Numbered from the stretch's first letter, positions 33,870 to 46,174 are shown. The stretch is DNA of 64,000 nucleotides from Corythucha ciliata (GCA_038030265.1 CM075942.1:53410751-53474750); one strand, 5' to 3'. Made by a program: numbers and translations. Notes: generated by a model not told the origin, from the letters alone.

Positions 33870-34609
33870 GCTGGTGTACCGCAAGGATCCATCCTAGGCC
33901 CTATTCTGTTTATAATATGCGTAAATGATATTCCCAGAGTCCCAAACCTAAATATGGCATTATTCGCCGATGATACGGCTTTGTATACCTCATCCTGTCG
34001 AATAAAATTAACAAATATTTTGAACGCTGGAAGATTTCACTAAACTATGAAAAAACGGAAGCAATATTGTTTTCCAAACGAACACCTTTTGTCAAAGAGC
34101 CCTTTATGCTAGAAGGTAAGATCATCCCTGTTTCTTCCACGGTCAAATATTTAGGGCTTACGCTAGATGCTAAATTAACTTTCACTTCACACATTAATAA
34201 CGTAGTAGACAGAAGTAAACTAGCATTTCGCTTGCTGTTCCCGTTACTCCGGCGAGAATCTGGTATGTCCTTGAAAAATAAGCTTATTATCTATAAAACG
34301 TGTGTTAAGCCGTTCCTTACATATTCGTGCGGAGCGTGGAGCTTTACCTGCGACTCTAACTTTAAGAAACTACAGACTATTCAAAATAAATTCTTAAGAC
34401 TCTGCCTTGGCTGTAGCCGATCTACCAAAATTGTATCCCTCCACCATCGCTGTAACATGAATCCCATACAACAATGCATCATCCAAATGGCCTCAAAAAT
34501 GCTGCTCAAATTTGCTAATTCTGAGAATCCTCTTATCAGTTGCATTGGATCTTATGACCTGTCCTTGAATACAAGGCATAAACGCATAATGCATAATGTT
34601 CTAAGTTAA
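33870..34609 (+). pseudogene. LINE reverse transcriptase C-terminal half
   Basis: AGVPQGSILGPILFIICVND at 33871-33930 and MALFADDTALYTSS at 33955-33996 contain the RT PQGS and FADD catalytic motifs. A deletion near 33997 shifts the frame. The next frame reads KINKYFERWKISLNYEKTEA, then VKYLGLTLDAKLTFTSHINN, YKTCVKPFLTYSCGAWS and LQTIQNKFLRLCLG, ending at TAA 34607. No Cys-His knuckle follows, which fits Jockey-type elements rather than R1/I. Confidence 0.85.
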
Positions 34610-34912
34610 CCTTATCCGCCCCTTCAAAAGTAACTTGGTTCTGACAAATTATGACTCTGGAAATAAGTATAAGTAATTCTTAGATTCTGTAAAAATTCTT
34701 CAGTTCAATTCCGTTCAAAAGTTTTATTTATGTCACATTCAAAGATCTATTTCATTTAAATTCAAACTTTGTAATCCTAACCTAAGTTCTCCCTTTAGAC
34801 TAAAATAATAATTTGAGCAGGACAAAGTAGTATATTACAATTTACTGGCGTTCTTTATAAATTGAGCAGACTGTTTTATCTTTGTGAATAAAAATTATCT
34901 ATCTATCTCACT
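34610..34912 (+). other. LINE 3' UTR with (TCTA)n tail
   Basis: AT-rich noncoding sequence with AATAAA at 34888-34893, then the TCTATCTATC tail ending at about 34912. No long A-run is present. Confidence 0.65.
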
Positions 34913-35244
34913 AAAAAATTAATTTCACGGATTCCACCCACGCACTTAAAAATCAATTACTCAGATTTTCGTTGCTCACAACGATGATTTGGCTTTGGAA
35001 ACGAGGGGCATAGGCAAAGTTGGGGGGGGGGGTCAGGCCAATGGGAGGGCGGGGTAAAAGCCCCATTAGTCCCCTGCTGGATCCGCGCCTGTTTGGGAGG
35101 TAAACCCACTAAAAGTCCCCCGTGGACTTCCGACGGTTTCGGGCTGCGGGGCGACCTTGCGTCGTAGTACGAAGGACCCCGCTTTGAATGAACAGCTGAA
35201 AAAATTTGCCACACTATGGTAGTTTAAATGATTTTGACGAGTTA
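34913..35244. other. Spacer with a DNA-element end
   Basis: It contains an 11-G run (35022-35032) and, on the minus strand, the end motif at 35077-35091. The strand-reversed context (CAGCAGGGGACTAATGGGGC, then C-rich) is typical of nonautonomous DNA elements with such ends. Confidence 0.4.
35077..35091 (-). repeat. Conserved DNA-element end motif
   Basis: On the minus strand: CAGGCGCGGATCCAG followed by CAGGGG. It is the best preserved of the three end motifs in the window. Confidence 0.4.
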
Positions 35245-35566
35245 AAAACATTATATTTTTATTTCATTTTTTCGCTGACTTGTTTCGGAGCAAGCACCCC
35301 ATTTACAAGGCATTCATCTCGAAACAATTTTTTGTTACATGTCACGAGCCAAAATTCCCAGAAACCATGAGAAACGCATACAATCGAGAAAGGAGAGTTA
35401 TTTTTGAAACGCAAGTTTTTGTGTGCGATAGTTTCTCATGGTTTATGGGAATTTTGGCTAGTGACATGTGACAACGACTTGTTTCGACGGTGAATGTATT
35501 GATAATCGAGTACATTGCCTGGTCCGAAACTAGTCGGCGAAAAAGTGAAATAAAATATAATGTTTT
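35245..35566. mobile_element. Foldback MITE-like element (322 bp)
   Basis: Inverted arms from AAAACATTATATTTT (left) to AAAATATAATGTTTT (right). Further matching blocks are TTCGCTGACTTGTTTCGGA/TCCGAAACTAGTCGGCGAA and ACATGTCACGAGCCAAAATT/AATTTTGGCTAGTGACATGT, about 90% by eye. No ORF of note and no clear target duplication. Confidence 0.75.
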
Positions 35567-36289
35567 GTGGGGTAAGATTTTTTTGTGAGCGATGGGGATG
35601 ATGAGTAATGATGATGTGTCATGTGAGGATGTTGGTGGATGGTGTGTGGTGTGATGAGAGGAAAATTTCGTGGTTTTCAGGCTGCCAAGGGTTATCCCAT
35701 CAAATGTTTTGGTGGGAAACCACAGACTACTCTTATTAGCACCCCAATGGACCCATTAAACCAATAAAATCAAATAGCATAGGTATTTGACGTTTGGTCG
35801 TGCCCGTTTTGAGGATAATTTGACTGGGCTACTAGGAAATTTTAATAAAAAGTAAAAGCATGAACGTCTTTGGCCTCGTTATAAAACTCAAAAAATTGCT
35901 CAGCACTTAATGAGGTTTTGTTTTCAACACATCATGTAAAATAAGAGAGAAGGATTAATCGCAATTATTCGTGTTATAGTTTTACAACGGACCCTTTGCC
36001 AACATTCGATGGATCGATGGTTGGTAGAGTACGGAACAGATGATTTGTATAAATTTAAAATTACGTGAACGTTATTCTTTTTCAAGTCACTTCTCCAAAC
36101 TTCAGGCCATCTTCAGACGATGAAGTGGGGAAAGAAAGTAGCCGCGATACTTTAAGTTACGCGATTCCGGAATCGCATGCGCGAATCGGGTACCGGAATC
36201 TCTAATGTGAAAGCGCCCTGACTGCCGCAACAAAATGTTATAATTTTGTCTCTCTTATTTATAAGCCCTACAAAATAGGTCGTTGATTC
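35567..36289. other. Unassigned DNA
   Basis: GAT/GTG-rich low-complexity DNA (35585-35660), then AT-rich sequence. No gene is recognised. Confidence 0.5.
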
Positions 36290-36702
36290 ATCCCTCTCTG
36301 GGAATCACCTCAAGATGTGGCCAGTACCTAGGCCGTCGCCAGCCCTTACCTGGCCTGAACCCCATCTTTGGCCCGGATTCTCCAGCAGAGCCGGCCCCAT
36401 CGCTCAGCTCGACCCGTTAGCCGCGACTGGTGGCCAGCCAGTCGCGCCCGAGAGACACCGTGTATAGGGGTGGGCCTTATGAGCTGAGGATGTTGGCTTG
36501 CGCCATGGACCGAAACCGGACAGGGACTCCTTCCCTGTCCGGGTTGCCTGAGCAGGGTAGGTTAATTCACCCCTAGATTCGAGAGAGTGACTATCCATCG
36601 TAGGAAAGGTAATTTCGGCCAAGAAACTTCACACACGACAATAAGGGTCGTTCCTATACTCGTACTTTTAAAGCGAAAAAATAAATAAATAAATAAATAA
36701 AT
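36290..36702 (+). repeat. GC-rich block with (AAAT)n tail, possible retroposon 3' end
   Basis: A GC-rich segment (about 36300-36580) in AT-rich DNA ends in an AAATAAATAAAT run (36676-36702). This layout suits the 3' end of a SINE or truncated LINE with a simple-repeat tail. A 12-nt dyad ACCGGACAGGGA/TCCCTGTCCGGG lies at about 36515-36543. No coding motif or tRNA box was found, so the identity is open. Confidence 0.35.
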
Positions 36703-36841
36703 TATCCGAAACAGAGAGGAAACCTCTAATACCTTTACCTCCTAAATCCAGATTTTCGGTATAAAAACGGTCGGTGTAGACTTTCAAGTTCCAATGTGTA
36801 AAAACGGTCAATTATGGCTCAGACACTGAGCCATAATAGAA
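36703..36841. repeat. Short palindrome region
   Basis: A 27-nt palindrome (36811-36837) has arms ATTATGGCTCAG/CTGAGCCATAAT around ACA. GGCTCAG also recurs at about 37144-37150, outside the neighbouring foldback. Confidence 0.55.
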
Positions 36842-37032
36842 CACCACCGAAAAATTCGTTCAGTGGAGAATTCCATTTTTTTGGTGGTTAATCTTCACCG
36901 AAGAAGGCAGCCATTCTGTAAAATTACCGCCGATGGTTCTGCGGTTGAGCGTTCTGCGGTCGTATAGCCGAACTTAGGTGAACATTCACCGCAGAAAAAA
37001 TTACTTCTCCACTGAACTATTTCTTCGGTGGC
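36842..37032. mobile_element. Candidate foldback element core
   Basis: ACCACCGAAAAATTCGTTCA at 36842 is the imperfect inverse of TGAACTATTTCTTCGGTGG at 37013-37031. Many CACCGAA/TTCGGTG motifs lie inside and for a further 130 bp to the right, so the real element may extend to about 37160. No target duplication seen. Confidence 0.45.
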
Positions 37033-38189
37033 TTAAAATTCGGTGACACGCCTAATAAAATTTACTGAAGATCGGTGACATTATTTCGGTGGTTGTTTTA
37101 CTGAACGTCGGACGATCCTCAGCTGAGCATCGGTAGATGACCGAGGCTCAGTGACAAATCTCATGTCTAAGGGAACGGGTCACTTCTGCCAACGACAACT
37201 AGCCCATCGTCCTTGGAGAACCTTTAAAACACAGGTACTGCAACACGGATTTCGGCGCCATATTTGGTCCCTCAGTCGTTAGGGTAAGCACAATATCATG
37301 AATGAAAAAATTGTCATCGTAACAGCAAACAAACGCGGAACGCGGTCGAAATAAATAAAAATATCCTACTTGTCAATGAGATCAGGTGATAATTATAATC
37401 ATATGAGGGACCAAGTATGGCGCTGATTTGCGTGTTGCACTACTCGTGTTTTATAGTGCCTTGTCGTCGTTAGCTATCCACCGAGTAACCACGCCAAGCG
37501 AGCGAGACGAACGAATGAAGCTTCTAGTTCTAACTGAGTTGGGGAGACGAGAGCATGAGTTCAGTGTTCAGGTGGTGATTGTGTGTGTTGGGTGACCGTA
37601 AGAAAGTATCGGGTATCGGTTAATGGCAAGTACTAAAATTATTATTTCGGTTGGTGTAGTTCGTTGTAATTAATTTTTATCGAGTTTTACGACGCTTCCT
37701 GACTACCATGACGGATGAACTTATTTCAAGAATATTATAATAGTGATGCTGCATGATTGAATGCATGTTTTTTTTATCGATTTTTATGTATAAGGAAAAC
37801 ATTTGAAGTTTTGGTTCTAAATTCTCAGTTTCGGACCTCTTTCCGGCTGTACATTCAAATTCCGATTGCGAGGAGTGGGCGGGGGCATATTTTACAGTTG
37901 CCAGACCGTTTTAAGTTACCGAAAGGAAAATTTTCGTTTGATGCGGTATGCGGTGCGGGGCGAGTTGTCGACAGTTTGGGTTTTCCGAGGCGTGAAGTTG
38001 ACCGCTTCCTCCACTCAGCCAAAATGAAAAATAGGAATGGAAACAAATCGTTGGATCTCAGGAGTGTTCGTTTGTGCTGTACAAACAACTGGAATGTACT
38101 ATGTACAATAAAGTTATTTAAAAAATAACAATAATAATAACAAATAAAAAGAATATAAATTTTTCTCCAGGTCTGACTCATTTTCGGAT
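37033..38189. other. Unassigned DNA
   Basis: No gene is recognised. The 123-codon ORF at 37757-38128 matches no family known to me. An ACAATAAAG followed by A-rich DNA (38105-38150) could be a polyadenylation context for an unseen 3' UTR. Confidence 0.45.
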
Positions 38190-38900
38190 TTCGCTCTCGG
38201 AAAAATCTAGAATTGGCAGTTGTTAGAATTGGCAGTTATGTGGTAAAATCTCCATTTTTGTGCTAAAATCACACTTTTTGTAACGAAATATTAAGTTTTG
38301 AGATAATGCTGCCAAATTTGGTTCTGGGGTTAAATCGCCAGTTTTGTAGTAAAATCTTTTGTTTAGGGGGTGAAACGTAACGCTTAAAATATGTTAGTTT
38401 TGAATTAAAATCGTCCTTTTGGGGATAAAAACGCCAGGTTTTGTTTTAAAATAGTCAGGTCTACAGAAACCTACCTGTTTTATTGTGAAATCGTAATTTT
38501 TTGAGTACAAAATGTTGGTTTAGGGTAAAATCTTAATTTTTGGGGTGAAATCATAAGTTTTGTGGTGAAAACGCCAGGTTCGGAGTCAAATCGTCTCATT
38601 TGCGATAAAATCGTCAGTTTAGTGGTAGAATCGTGAGTTTTCAAGTCGTCAGTATTGGTGTAAATTAACAATTGGTGAAAAATAACATTTAGAGGAAACG
38701 TCAGTTTCGGTGTGAAATTGTCTGTTTTTGAGTAAAATATCCTGTTTTGGGATGTAACTGCATATTATGAAATAGTTTTCTCTTTTTTGTTTTGCTTTCA
38801 ACGTGAGTTTAGTGGATGAAATCACTCAGTTTTTTTGGTGAAATCATCAGTTTTTGGGTATAATCGTTAGTTGTGTAGTGAAGTCGTCGGTTTGGGCTTT
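38190..38900 (+). repeat. Degenerate ~20-bp tandem array, type E
   Basis: Units near GTGAAATCGTCAGTTTTGTG, about 20-21 bp, repeated some 30 times with heavy divergence (clear members at 38515-38640). It shares the A-run/T-run alternation of the 30-bp families but lacks the TTCGCGG core. Confidence 0.65.
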
Positions 38901-39290
38901 AACCTGCTAAAAACCCAGCAATGTCGCTGAGTTGCCTCCTCGAAACGGCCCGTTTCGAAATTTAAAATTACCACTCTGGGCCTTAAAATTTTGCGACCCA
39001 AGAAATGTCTATAATCCGCAGATTTCACACCTATAAACTCCAATTTTGTGAATTTTGTCACTCAAAGAAATCAATTTTGCAGATTTGCAGACATCAATTT
39101 CGCCAATTTGACACTTGAAAAAATCAATTACGCAAGTTTTACCCCTTCAAAGCCCAAATTTTGTGGATTACTGGCCCAAACCCGAACTCAAATTTTCGGG
39201 TTTGTCTCACTCCCTCACGCCTGGGAGTCAGTACAGCGAAATTGGTTTTTTTAGTGAGAAAAACCTGCTAAATTGATTTCTTAGAATGCA
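38901..39290 (+). repeat. Degenerate tandem array, type B
   Basis: Units such as CAATTTTGTGAATTTTG, AATCAATTTTGCAGATTTGC and CAATTTCGCCAATTTGACAC, about 30 bp apart. It directly follows the type E array. Confidence 0.55.
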
Positions 39291-42200
39291 GAATGGCCAA
39301 AACGGGGCGCGTTTCCTACATGAAAGCACCTGCCCCCCCCCCTTCTACCTTATGACTGCAATTTAATCAACCCCGCTATCCATTCATTGTGAATTCTAAC
39401 AATATCGGAGGAATGAAAGCTCAACTAGGTAATTATATACTTACTACGAAGCAAGAGGCTTGCAAGTGATGCAAAATTAAAGTTGTAATAATTATCATTA
39501 ATTTGCATTTTACAGCGATGAAAATTTAAAATTCAACGCTGACAATCATAAATTTTGTTATCCCTACGCTCATTGTTTTTTTTTTTCTCTCTCTCCTCTT
39601 GTTGTGGCATTAGAATTTTCCCGTCGTGTGGGGCAGAGGGGAAGGATTCTCATGTCTTGATGCGTAAGACTATTAAGAAACTCGACTTTTTCCCTTTTTT
39701 TGTTTTAATTTAAACAAATAGATTCTTGATAAACATTGAAAATATACAAATAGCTGTACATTTTACATAAGTACCATTACGACTATAAAAAGAAGAGAAA
39801 AATGCAAAGATGTGACGATGAGAAGTGGAGTATAAAAAAAAAGGTCAGTTTCTGTTGTTTTGTTTCATAACGATTTCATTCAGTCAAGAACAATAGTCTA
39901 AATTGCGTCAATCCCATGGGACCAAGGGGCTTGAAAGCCACATGAGCGAGATCGTCATGGTCCAATAGCCCTTGGAGACCGCCAGGATCAACCATTTTTC
40001 CTCAAAATACCTCTGAAAACTGTGAATTATCGCGTGATTCGTACCAGAAAATAGTTTGCTGCCATCAGAAAAGCCAATTTAACTAGGCCCTGCTGGGACA
40101 AAGTTGTGGTTGCCGGCGGAGAAAATGCTTGCGGTATATGTAAACAGTATATACTCGTATATACCGATTCGTTAATACCTAGCAAATACATATAACACAC
40201 ATCATGTTGAATTTTGGGGGAAATATAGGAGTGGGGTGATTACCATTCCCTTTCCGCCCCTTCCCAATAACGGCTGATCGCTTGTCTGCTAAAAATATTA
40301 GAGTTGGGGACATTTTGGCTTCATATGCTAACCATCGTTAAAAGTTGTTTGTCCTACAGCATTATTCTTTCCATTATTTTATTGCCTGAATTATTAGAAC
40401 GTTCGCCTTTAGTACAAAAAACAAAAACCAATCAATAATTTGAAACATGCAAATTAAGTAGCCACCGAGCGGCTACTATTCTATTTGTTACGTCAAACAA
40501 AAATGTTAACCAATTACCACTAGAATGGTGTATTAATTAAAAAGGGAAGTATATCGTTGTGAGTTCTCTCCCTCTTTGGCATATTGTGAGAAGGACAACG
40601 ACGATGTAAGGGAGGAGGGTGGCAAATTAATTAACGCTTTTAGGTTTTTGCGACCGCGCATTTTAAAATGTGGACTGACTGCCGACCACATTGCTTTTGT
40701 TCAAGTCCTCCACTCAGGTGGTCCCCTCTTGCCACTGCTTTCGCTTTTATAGTGTGTGAAGTCGGTTGTGGCGATGGGTATGGGATAATGGTGAGGGGGG
40801 AGGGAAGGCGATCAGCTCCTGTGTGGTTCCTCCAGTCTTTTTTTTTCCTCTTGAAAGCTATAGGCGTAATCAACCCCCGTTTCCACTGCACTTGAAAAAT
40901 ACAAAAAAAACCTCTGTCGAGCGCGAAAAACCTGTCTGTCGTTGTTATCTATTAATTAAAGATTTGTAGTACAGTAAATATTGTAAAAAAAAAAAAAAAA
41001 AAAAATGGAGGGGCCCTGGGTGTTTTTAAAAATAGAATTGATCACAAATTGATAATTTTTTTTGATAGTCTGACCTTTAGACAAAATTCGACAAGGAATC
41101 GCTCTGTAAGAGTCCATCTCCCGAAATTATTTTCGTTTCAAAACCGAAACTTATATCCAGTGTAAAATTAAGAGAAAAGAGGTGTCAGGACAAACTATAG
41201 ACACCCCCGCCCCCTCTTTATCCCATTCCTTCACAGCACAATTCCTTTCTTAAATAAAAAAAAAGGACGTGTCTAAACAGAAGCTATTGTTGAAAAAGTT
41301 CGACTTCCGCTTCGTCGCCTCCCCAGTGGAGGTGCTGGGGTTGTCTTCTTATAGCAAAAATGCCACGCTAGAAGTCAAAGTATTATACTGAGACAGTGAA
41401 TAGGCATGTGAATGGGAATAAAAGGTGGAAAAGTGACTTTTGCCCCCCTCCACTACCTGTTATTATTACCGTTTTCTATTGAAACATTTCTAGAAAGTTG
41501 CTTTCACAGTGGGTGGGCAGGGGGATACAATCCAATTTTTACAATAGGATGAGATTCTGTGTTTGTTATAAGGCCTTTCACACTTCTATTGGAATGGAAT
41601 ATTGACAACGGAAAATAAGATGAAACTTAATTAGGGAGGTGAGCTTAAATCTTTAAGCCACGCGGGACGGAACAGCTGGGGTTTTTAGACACCCCTCATA
41701 GCAATTTCTAAGAAGTTATTCGACATAGAAAGCGAATGAAGGAAGGGCGGGGGTGCTGTATGACATACGTTCAAGTTCGACCCTCAGCGCGAGGGATGAA
41801 AAGCTTGGCTTCAAACACTTCATAAGACCTTCACAATGGTATGAAGGGATGCCCTAACGGGTCAGTTATTAGTCTCATAACTCGACTTCACCCCCCCCCC
41901 CCCAGCGCAAGCAACACACTCCAAGTCGACCCCTTCGTTTTCAATAAGCCTCTTATCGCATTCGTAGACAGACGCTCTTGAATCAGAATCAATATCGGAT
42001 GGGGTTTTATGGACATAGTTTGGTTTGGGTCGTCTAAAGAATGGGACAATCGGTTTATTGAGAGCATTATTTAATTCCACATTCAAATATGATCTTGAGG
42101 ATGCTTTGTAACCGCGTGATTTGTAAATAAAATTAAGCCCGGCGAGCGGCCACATAGTCCCATCTATCGGCATTTCCCTTAAACTCAGAAATACTTTTCC

Positions 42201-45059
42201 AACTCCCCCCACCCTCACACCAACCATCGCTTTTTTCCCAGCAATTTTTCACAATGAACGTCCGTACATCTTGGACATCGCAGTCAAATGGGGTGGATTG
42301 AGGGTTGTATATTATGGTTCGCGAGGGGGTTAAAATTCGAATTTAACGAACGCGCATGGTCCTCTCTATACAGTCCACCACCCACCCCGCAACAACACAA
42401 AACCGTCGATTGTGGAGATGAACAAAATACACAGTAGCAACCCGATTCGCGCTTCCCCGCCACCCATTTTTCCCTCACAGTTCCTGTACGACTGAAAAAA
42501 AAGGGGAGAGGGTACCTTTTTCGGTGGGCAAATTTGTCAGTGCGTTGAAAAGCGTCAAGGAAGGGGACACGCTTTTTGTTTGTCGATAGAGGAACAATAC
42601 GACAATGATTTTCCCCATCCAACGAATATTATTAGGAGGGTGAGAAAGTACAAGGTAAGTTGGAAATAAAATTGTGTATCCCATCGTATAATGCTATACC
42701 AATTATCCAAAATTAACGATGAATGAGTAATAATTACTGGGTAAAAAACAGGATAAAACTGATGAAATAAGCCTAATTTATACAATTATTGACTGTAGGA
42801 GCTGGTATCGATGAAATTAATTATCTTAGTGAGTACAATAATGATTAAACATTAAAATTTGCTTTGATGACGATTAACTGAAATGGCTTTATAGGACAGA
42901 AACCCCTGTAGATAACTAGAAGTGCCCTAAAACGATTTAATCTACAACCGGTCAGGACTTATTAACGGGAGGATGACTCTGTGATGCTTGAGTGACAGCG
43001 AATTCTGATAAATGTTGAGTCGCCCTCAATCGACATCCGTGGGGAACGAACTTATGATAGTACCACCTTGCAACCCGAATGATGTTCCCTTATGGAAAAT
43101 GATCCGAAACCAATAATTAGCTTCGCCACTGACGCCAATCCACCCTGTGCACTCCAACGTGGGACCCGCCATACATGACGCCGACAGGACGGCACGTTCT
43201 CACAATATCAACCGGCCGTTACGCTTTTGTGGTTCCAACATGCACCACATGGACTTCCCTCTTGCTCTAAACCTCCCACCCTCTACCGTGTGTGGGGCCA
43301 TCCAGGTAACTTGAACGCACACAGTTTTTATGCTTTCGGATGTTCCAAAGGCGCACCGCCTGAAACTTAAAAACAAAATTCTGACGAGACTATTCGCCCA
43401 CCCCACTCCCAAACTGAAGCGCCTCAATTCCAACTGCCTGCCTCCTAAACTGACGCCTAAATTCTACAGTGGAAAGAAGCTCCATTATTACTCGAACGTT
43501 GTACCGAACAAAAGAACGGCGAATTTGTTTCGTTTAAAACTTTCATCTTCAATTGTACAAAACTTGAAATCTTCTTCGGAGGGTTGAAGAAAGGGAATAA
43601 AATTTGTCACTTTCGCCTTACATACGAACCCTTCTTCTTTATTTTTCACCAAAGGAAAGGCAGATTTTGGTTTGAAGGGAAGTTGTGTGGGAGTTTTGAC
43701 AGTGTTGTAGACCTGATGAAGTAGACGGTGGGTAGGGGATGAAGGGGTTAGTACTCTTCTACTAAGGGAGTTGCCATAGTCGAAAAGGGGATGCCACCCC
43801 TTTCCTCTTTTTACCAACGATTCCCCATTCCTTCTTTTCCAAACCTCTTCACCTCCTTCCACCCCAGAAAGGATAATTGTTTCGCAGATGGGAAGAGGAT
43901 TTGAAGAAAAGGAGACTGTATTTTGGGGTTGAAGTTACTATTGGGGAGCATGGAGGGGGGTTGACAAAGAGGGGACACTCGAAGATGGTATTGATTCTCC
44001 CCCTCCCCTCTTTTCCATCACAACACCAAGATTGCCTTTGTCACACACCCTTCCTTATTCTGTCTCACTCACACTCCCCTGCCTCCACTCCCACCATTCT
44101 TCTTATTTCCATCGTTTTCAACGCGAGAGAACAATATTGTTCAACAGTCAACACACTACCTAATAAACTGCTACTGTAAACAATTCTGTCCTCTTAAAGC
44201 TCTTCTTCTATCTTTGAAGGGAACTCCCCTTCCCCCCAGAAAAACCCTCGTTTTCGTTCGTAGTCATCAACGTCGTTTTTCCACGCCTCTTCATTCGACC
44301 AAAGGATTATTACCTACCGAAACGACAATGTCTCTTTTTATTTCTACCGCAAGAAGCCAAGGTTGTACTAAAAGTCTCAATTTTTTTCTCAGACACCCCC
44401 CCCCCCCAGCCACAACCACGAGCAGCAACACGTTCAGCATTTTTATTCGCACGTGGGAAAAAATTATTGTTACTTTTTCCTGACTCTCTTCCCTAGTATC
44501 TTTAATTAATTTAACATATACAGCCTTGACTTAAAATGGACAACAAAACAAACACTATTCACAAAAAAGTAATAAATTACCCTTATGTATAAAAAGACGA
44601 TTGTGACCTTTTAAAAAAAAAGAAACACCAGACATTGTTCAAGTTAATTAAGACAAACCTGATGAATATTGATTAAAAGTTAGTAGCTGCTCACTGTTCT
44701 TACTCATTATATATATTTTTTAAAGTCATTTAAGAGTGTTTGTTTAGTTTTCATTGCTATGGGCTAATAATTTAAATGGCACTATTATAATCTCCCGTTT
44801 TGGTATCGACCAGCACAAACATTGTGTGCCCGTTCCTTATCGTTCGCTATTATGCAATTTAATGACGCGTGTATTACGCGTTTTAATGACGAATGATAAG
44901 ACGTGGACATAATTACGATCCCTGCGGGGTAGGTTTTTTTGTGTGTAAAACGACGGTTAAAACAATTTACTCGAGGACGTATATACATTTCTGTGAGAAA
45001 TGCAGCGAGGTAAAATGATGAATGTCGAGCAGACATTTTCCGACTCAAAACCGTAATTA
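39291..45059. other. Large unassigned intergenic block
   Basis: No gene, RNA or element could be named. It includes C-runs at 39333-39342, 41891-41903 and 44396-44407, a poly(A) of 21 at 40985-41005, and a hairpin GTAGCC/GGCTAC at 40459-40477 related to the cluster at 20385. The block is not obviously repetitive, so unrecognised exons, noncoding RNAs or enhancers are possible. ORFs up to 124 codons occur on both strands without motifs. Confidence 0.5.
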
Positions 45060-45825
45060 TGCGCGTTCAAACCCTTATTTGCGGATTTGGGCCGCTCCAA
45101 ACCCGATTTGGAGGGTTCAGTTTGTTAGAAAAAACAAATTTGGCTCTTTCGATGTCGAATTTCGCGATTTTGGTTTTTTTGAACCCAAATTTTACTAGTT
45201 CAAAACTAAATTTGATGGATTTAGAGTGTAAATCCCAACTTCAGGGATGCAAACAACTAACAGAGAAACCAAATTGCGTGGGCCAGGCTCTTTCAAATCC
45301 GAATTTGGCGGAATTGGCTATAGTTCAAACCCCTAATTCGGGGATTTACACGCTTTATCAAAACTATGATTTCATAGCATTGGCTCTTCCTGGTATAAAT
45401 TTCGCAGGTTTGGTTGGTTGTAAAAATTAATTTGGCTCCTTCCAAAACCAAATTGAGTGTTTTTTTTTCTTTTTCAGACCCCCCCCCCGCAACAACAATC
45501 CCCCCCAAACCCCTGAAGTTTCACACTTTTGTAACCTAGGCCCGTATGTCAAGTCGATCCTCGAAATTTCCTCGACAACAATCCACCTTACAAACTGTAG
45601 AGTCACATGTTATTTTATAATTTTTCCAGTTTGGGAGGGAGCTTTGAGGTTGAGAAAAATTCGAGGAACGACTTGGCATACGGGCCCTAATGTTGCGGAT
45701 TCGGCTCCTTCAAAATCCAATTTCCCTGATGTTTGCTATTTTCAAACAACAATTTCGGGTATTTTCGCTCATTCAAAAACAAAATTTCATGGTTCTAGCT
45801 CTTTCTATAGAATCAGTTACGTAAT
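45060..45825 (+). repeat. Degenerate ~30-bp tandem array, type B
   Basis: Clear units: CCCTTATTTGCGGATTTGGG, AACCCGATTTGGAGGGTTCA, AATTTCGCGATTTTGGTTTT, AATCCGAATTTGGCGGAATT. A small MITE (45539-45687) splits it; the units resume after it (GTTGCGGATTCGGCTCCTTC). Confidence 0.7.
45539..45687. mobile_element. Small TIR element (149 bp), Harbinger-like ends
   Basis: Imperfect TIRs of about 38 bp: left GGCCCGTATGTCAAGTCGAT, right (inverted) GGGCCCGTATGCCAAGTCGT. It is flanked on both sides by CTA, compatible with a 3-bp duplication. Ends starting GGGCC with 3-bp duplications occur in PIF/Harbinger, but CTA is not the classic TWA, so the superfamily is uncertain. Confidence 0.6.
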
Positions 45826-46145
45826 GGCGATTGTAGCTAAGGGATACGATATCGCGGCGGTGTTTCAGAGAAACATTGAGTCCGGTACTCCACGTGATTT
45901 GTTGTTTTCGTTTGACAACAAACTACAGCAAAGGTTTTCTACAATGAGGAAGTTCATGTATCAAAAATGTTGGTCAGTGACACTTTTTTACTGTGAACTA
46001 CGGCTAAATAATCCGACGGTGACGAGGAGGCCTCGATATTGAATCAAGAAAACAAGACGGTTGTGCTGGTGCGCAGTACACCCGTACAGAAATTTTCACT
46101 GTCGGCTATTTGTTGAAGCAAGAAAACTCGAAAGCACCACAACAC

Positions 46146-46174
46146 AAATGGTCGAAAAACGTTTTCGACCATTT
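46146..46174. repeat. 29-nt perfect palindrome
   Basis: AAATGGTCGAAAA and TTTTCGACCATTT around ACG. It could form a cruciform or be a site for a dimeric protein. It has no obvious relation to the flanking TIRs. Confidence 0.8.

Larger units (their letters stand above)
30720..34912 (+). mobile_element. Jockey-like non-LTR retrotransposon, rearranged
   Basis: The order is apurinic endonuclease domain (30720-31444), reverse transcriptase region partly duplicated in tandem (31629-33603), a 268-bp inverted duplication (33561-33828), RT palm motif FADDTALY and thumb (33870-34609), a 3' UTR, and a terminal TCTATCTATCTC repeat (34899-34911) instead of poly(A). Simple-repeat tails of this kind are common in several LINE clades. 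Endonuclease and RT residues place it in the Jockey/CR1/I group. Many stops and frameshifts make it inactive. It starts next to a type B array (29930-30280). Confidence 0.85.

Noticed and set aside
37757..38128. 123-codon ORF followed by an ACAATAAAG signal
   Set aside because: No domain, and the reverse strand carries a 108-codon ORF over the same bases; cannot be supported.
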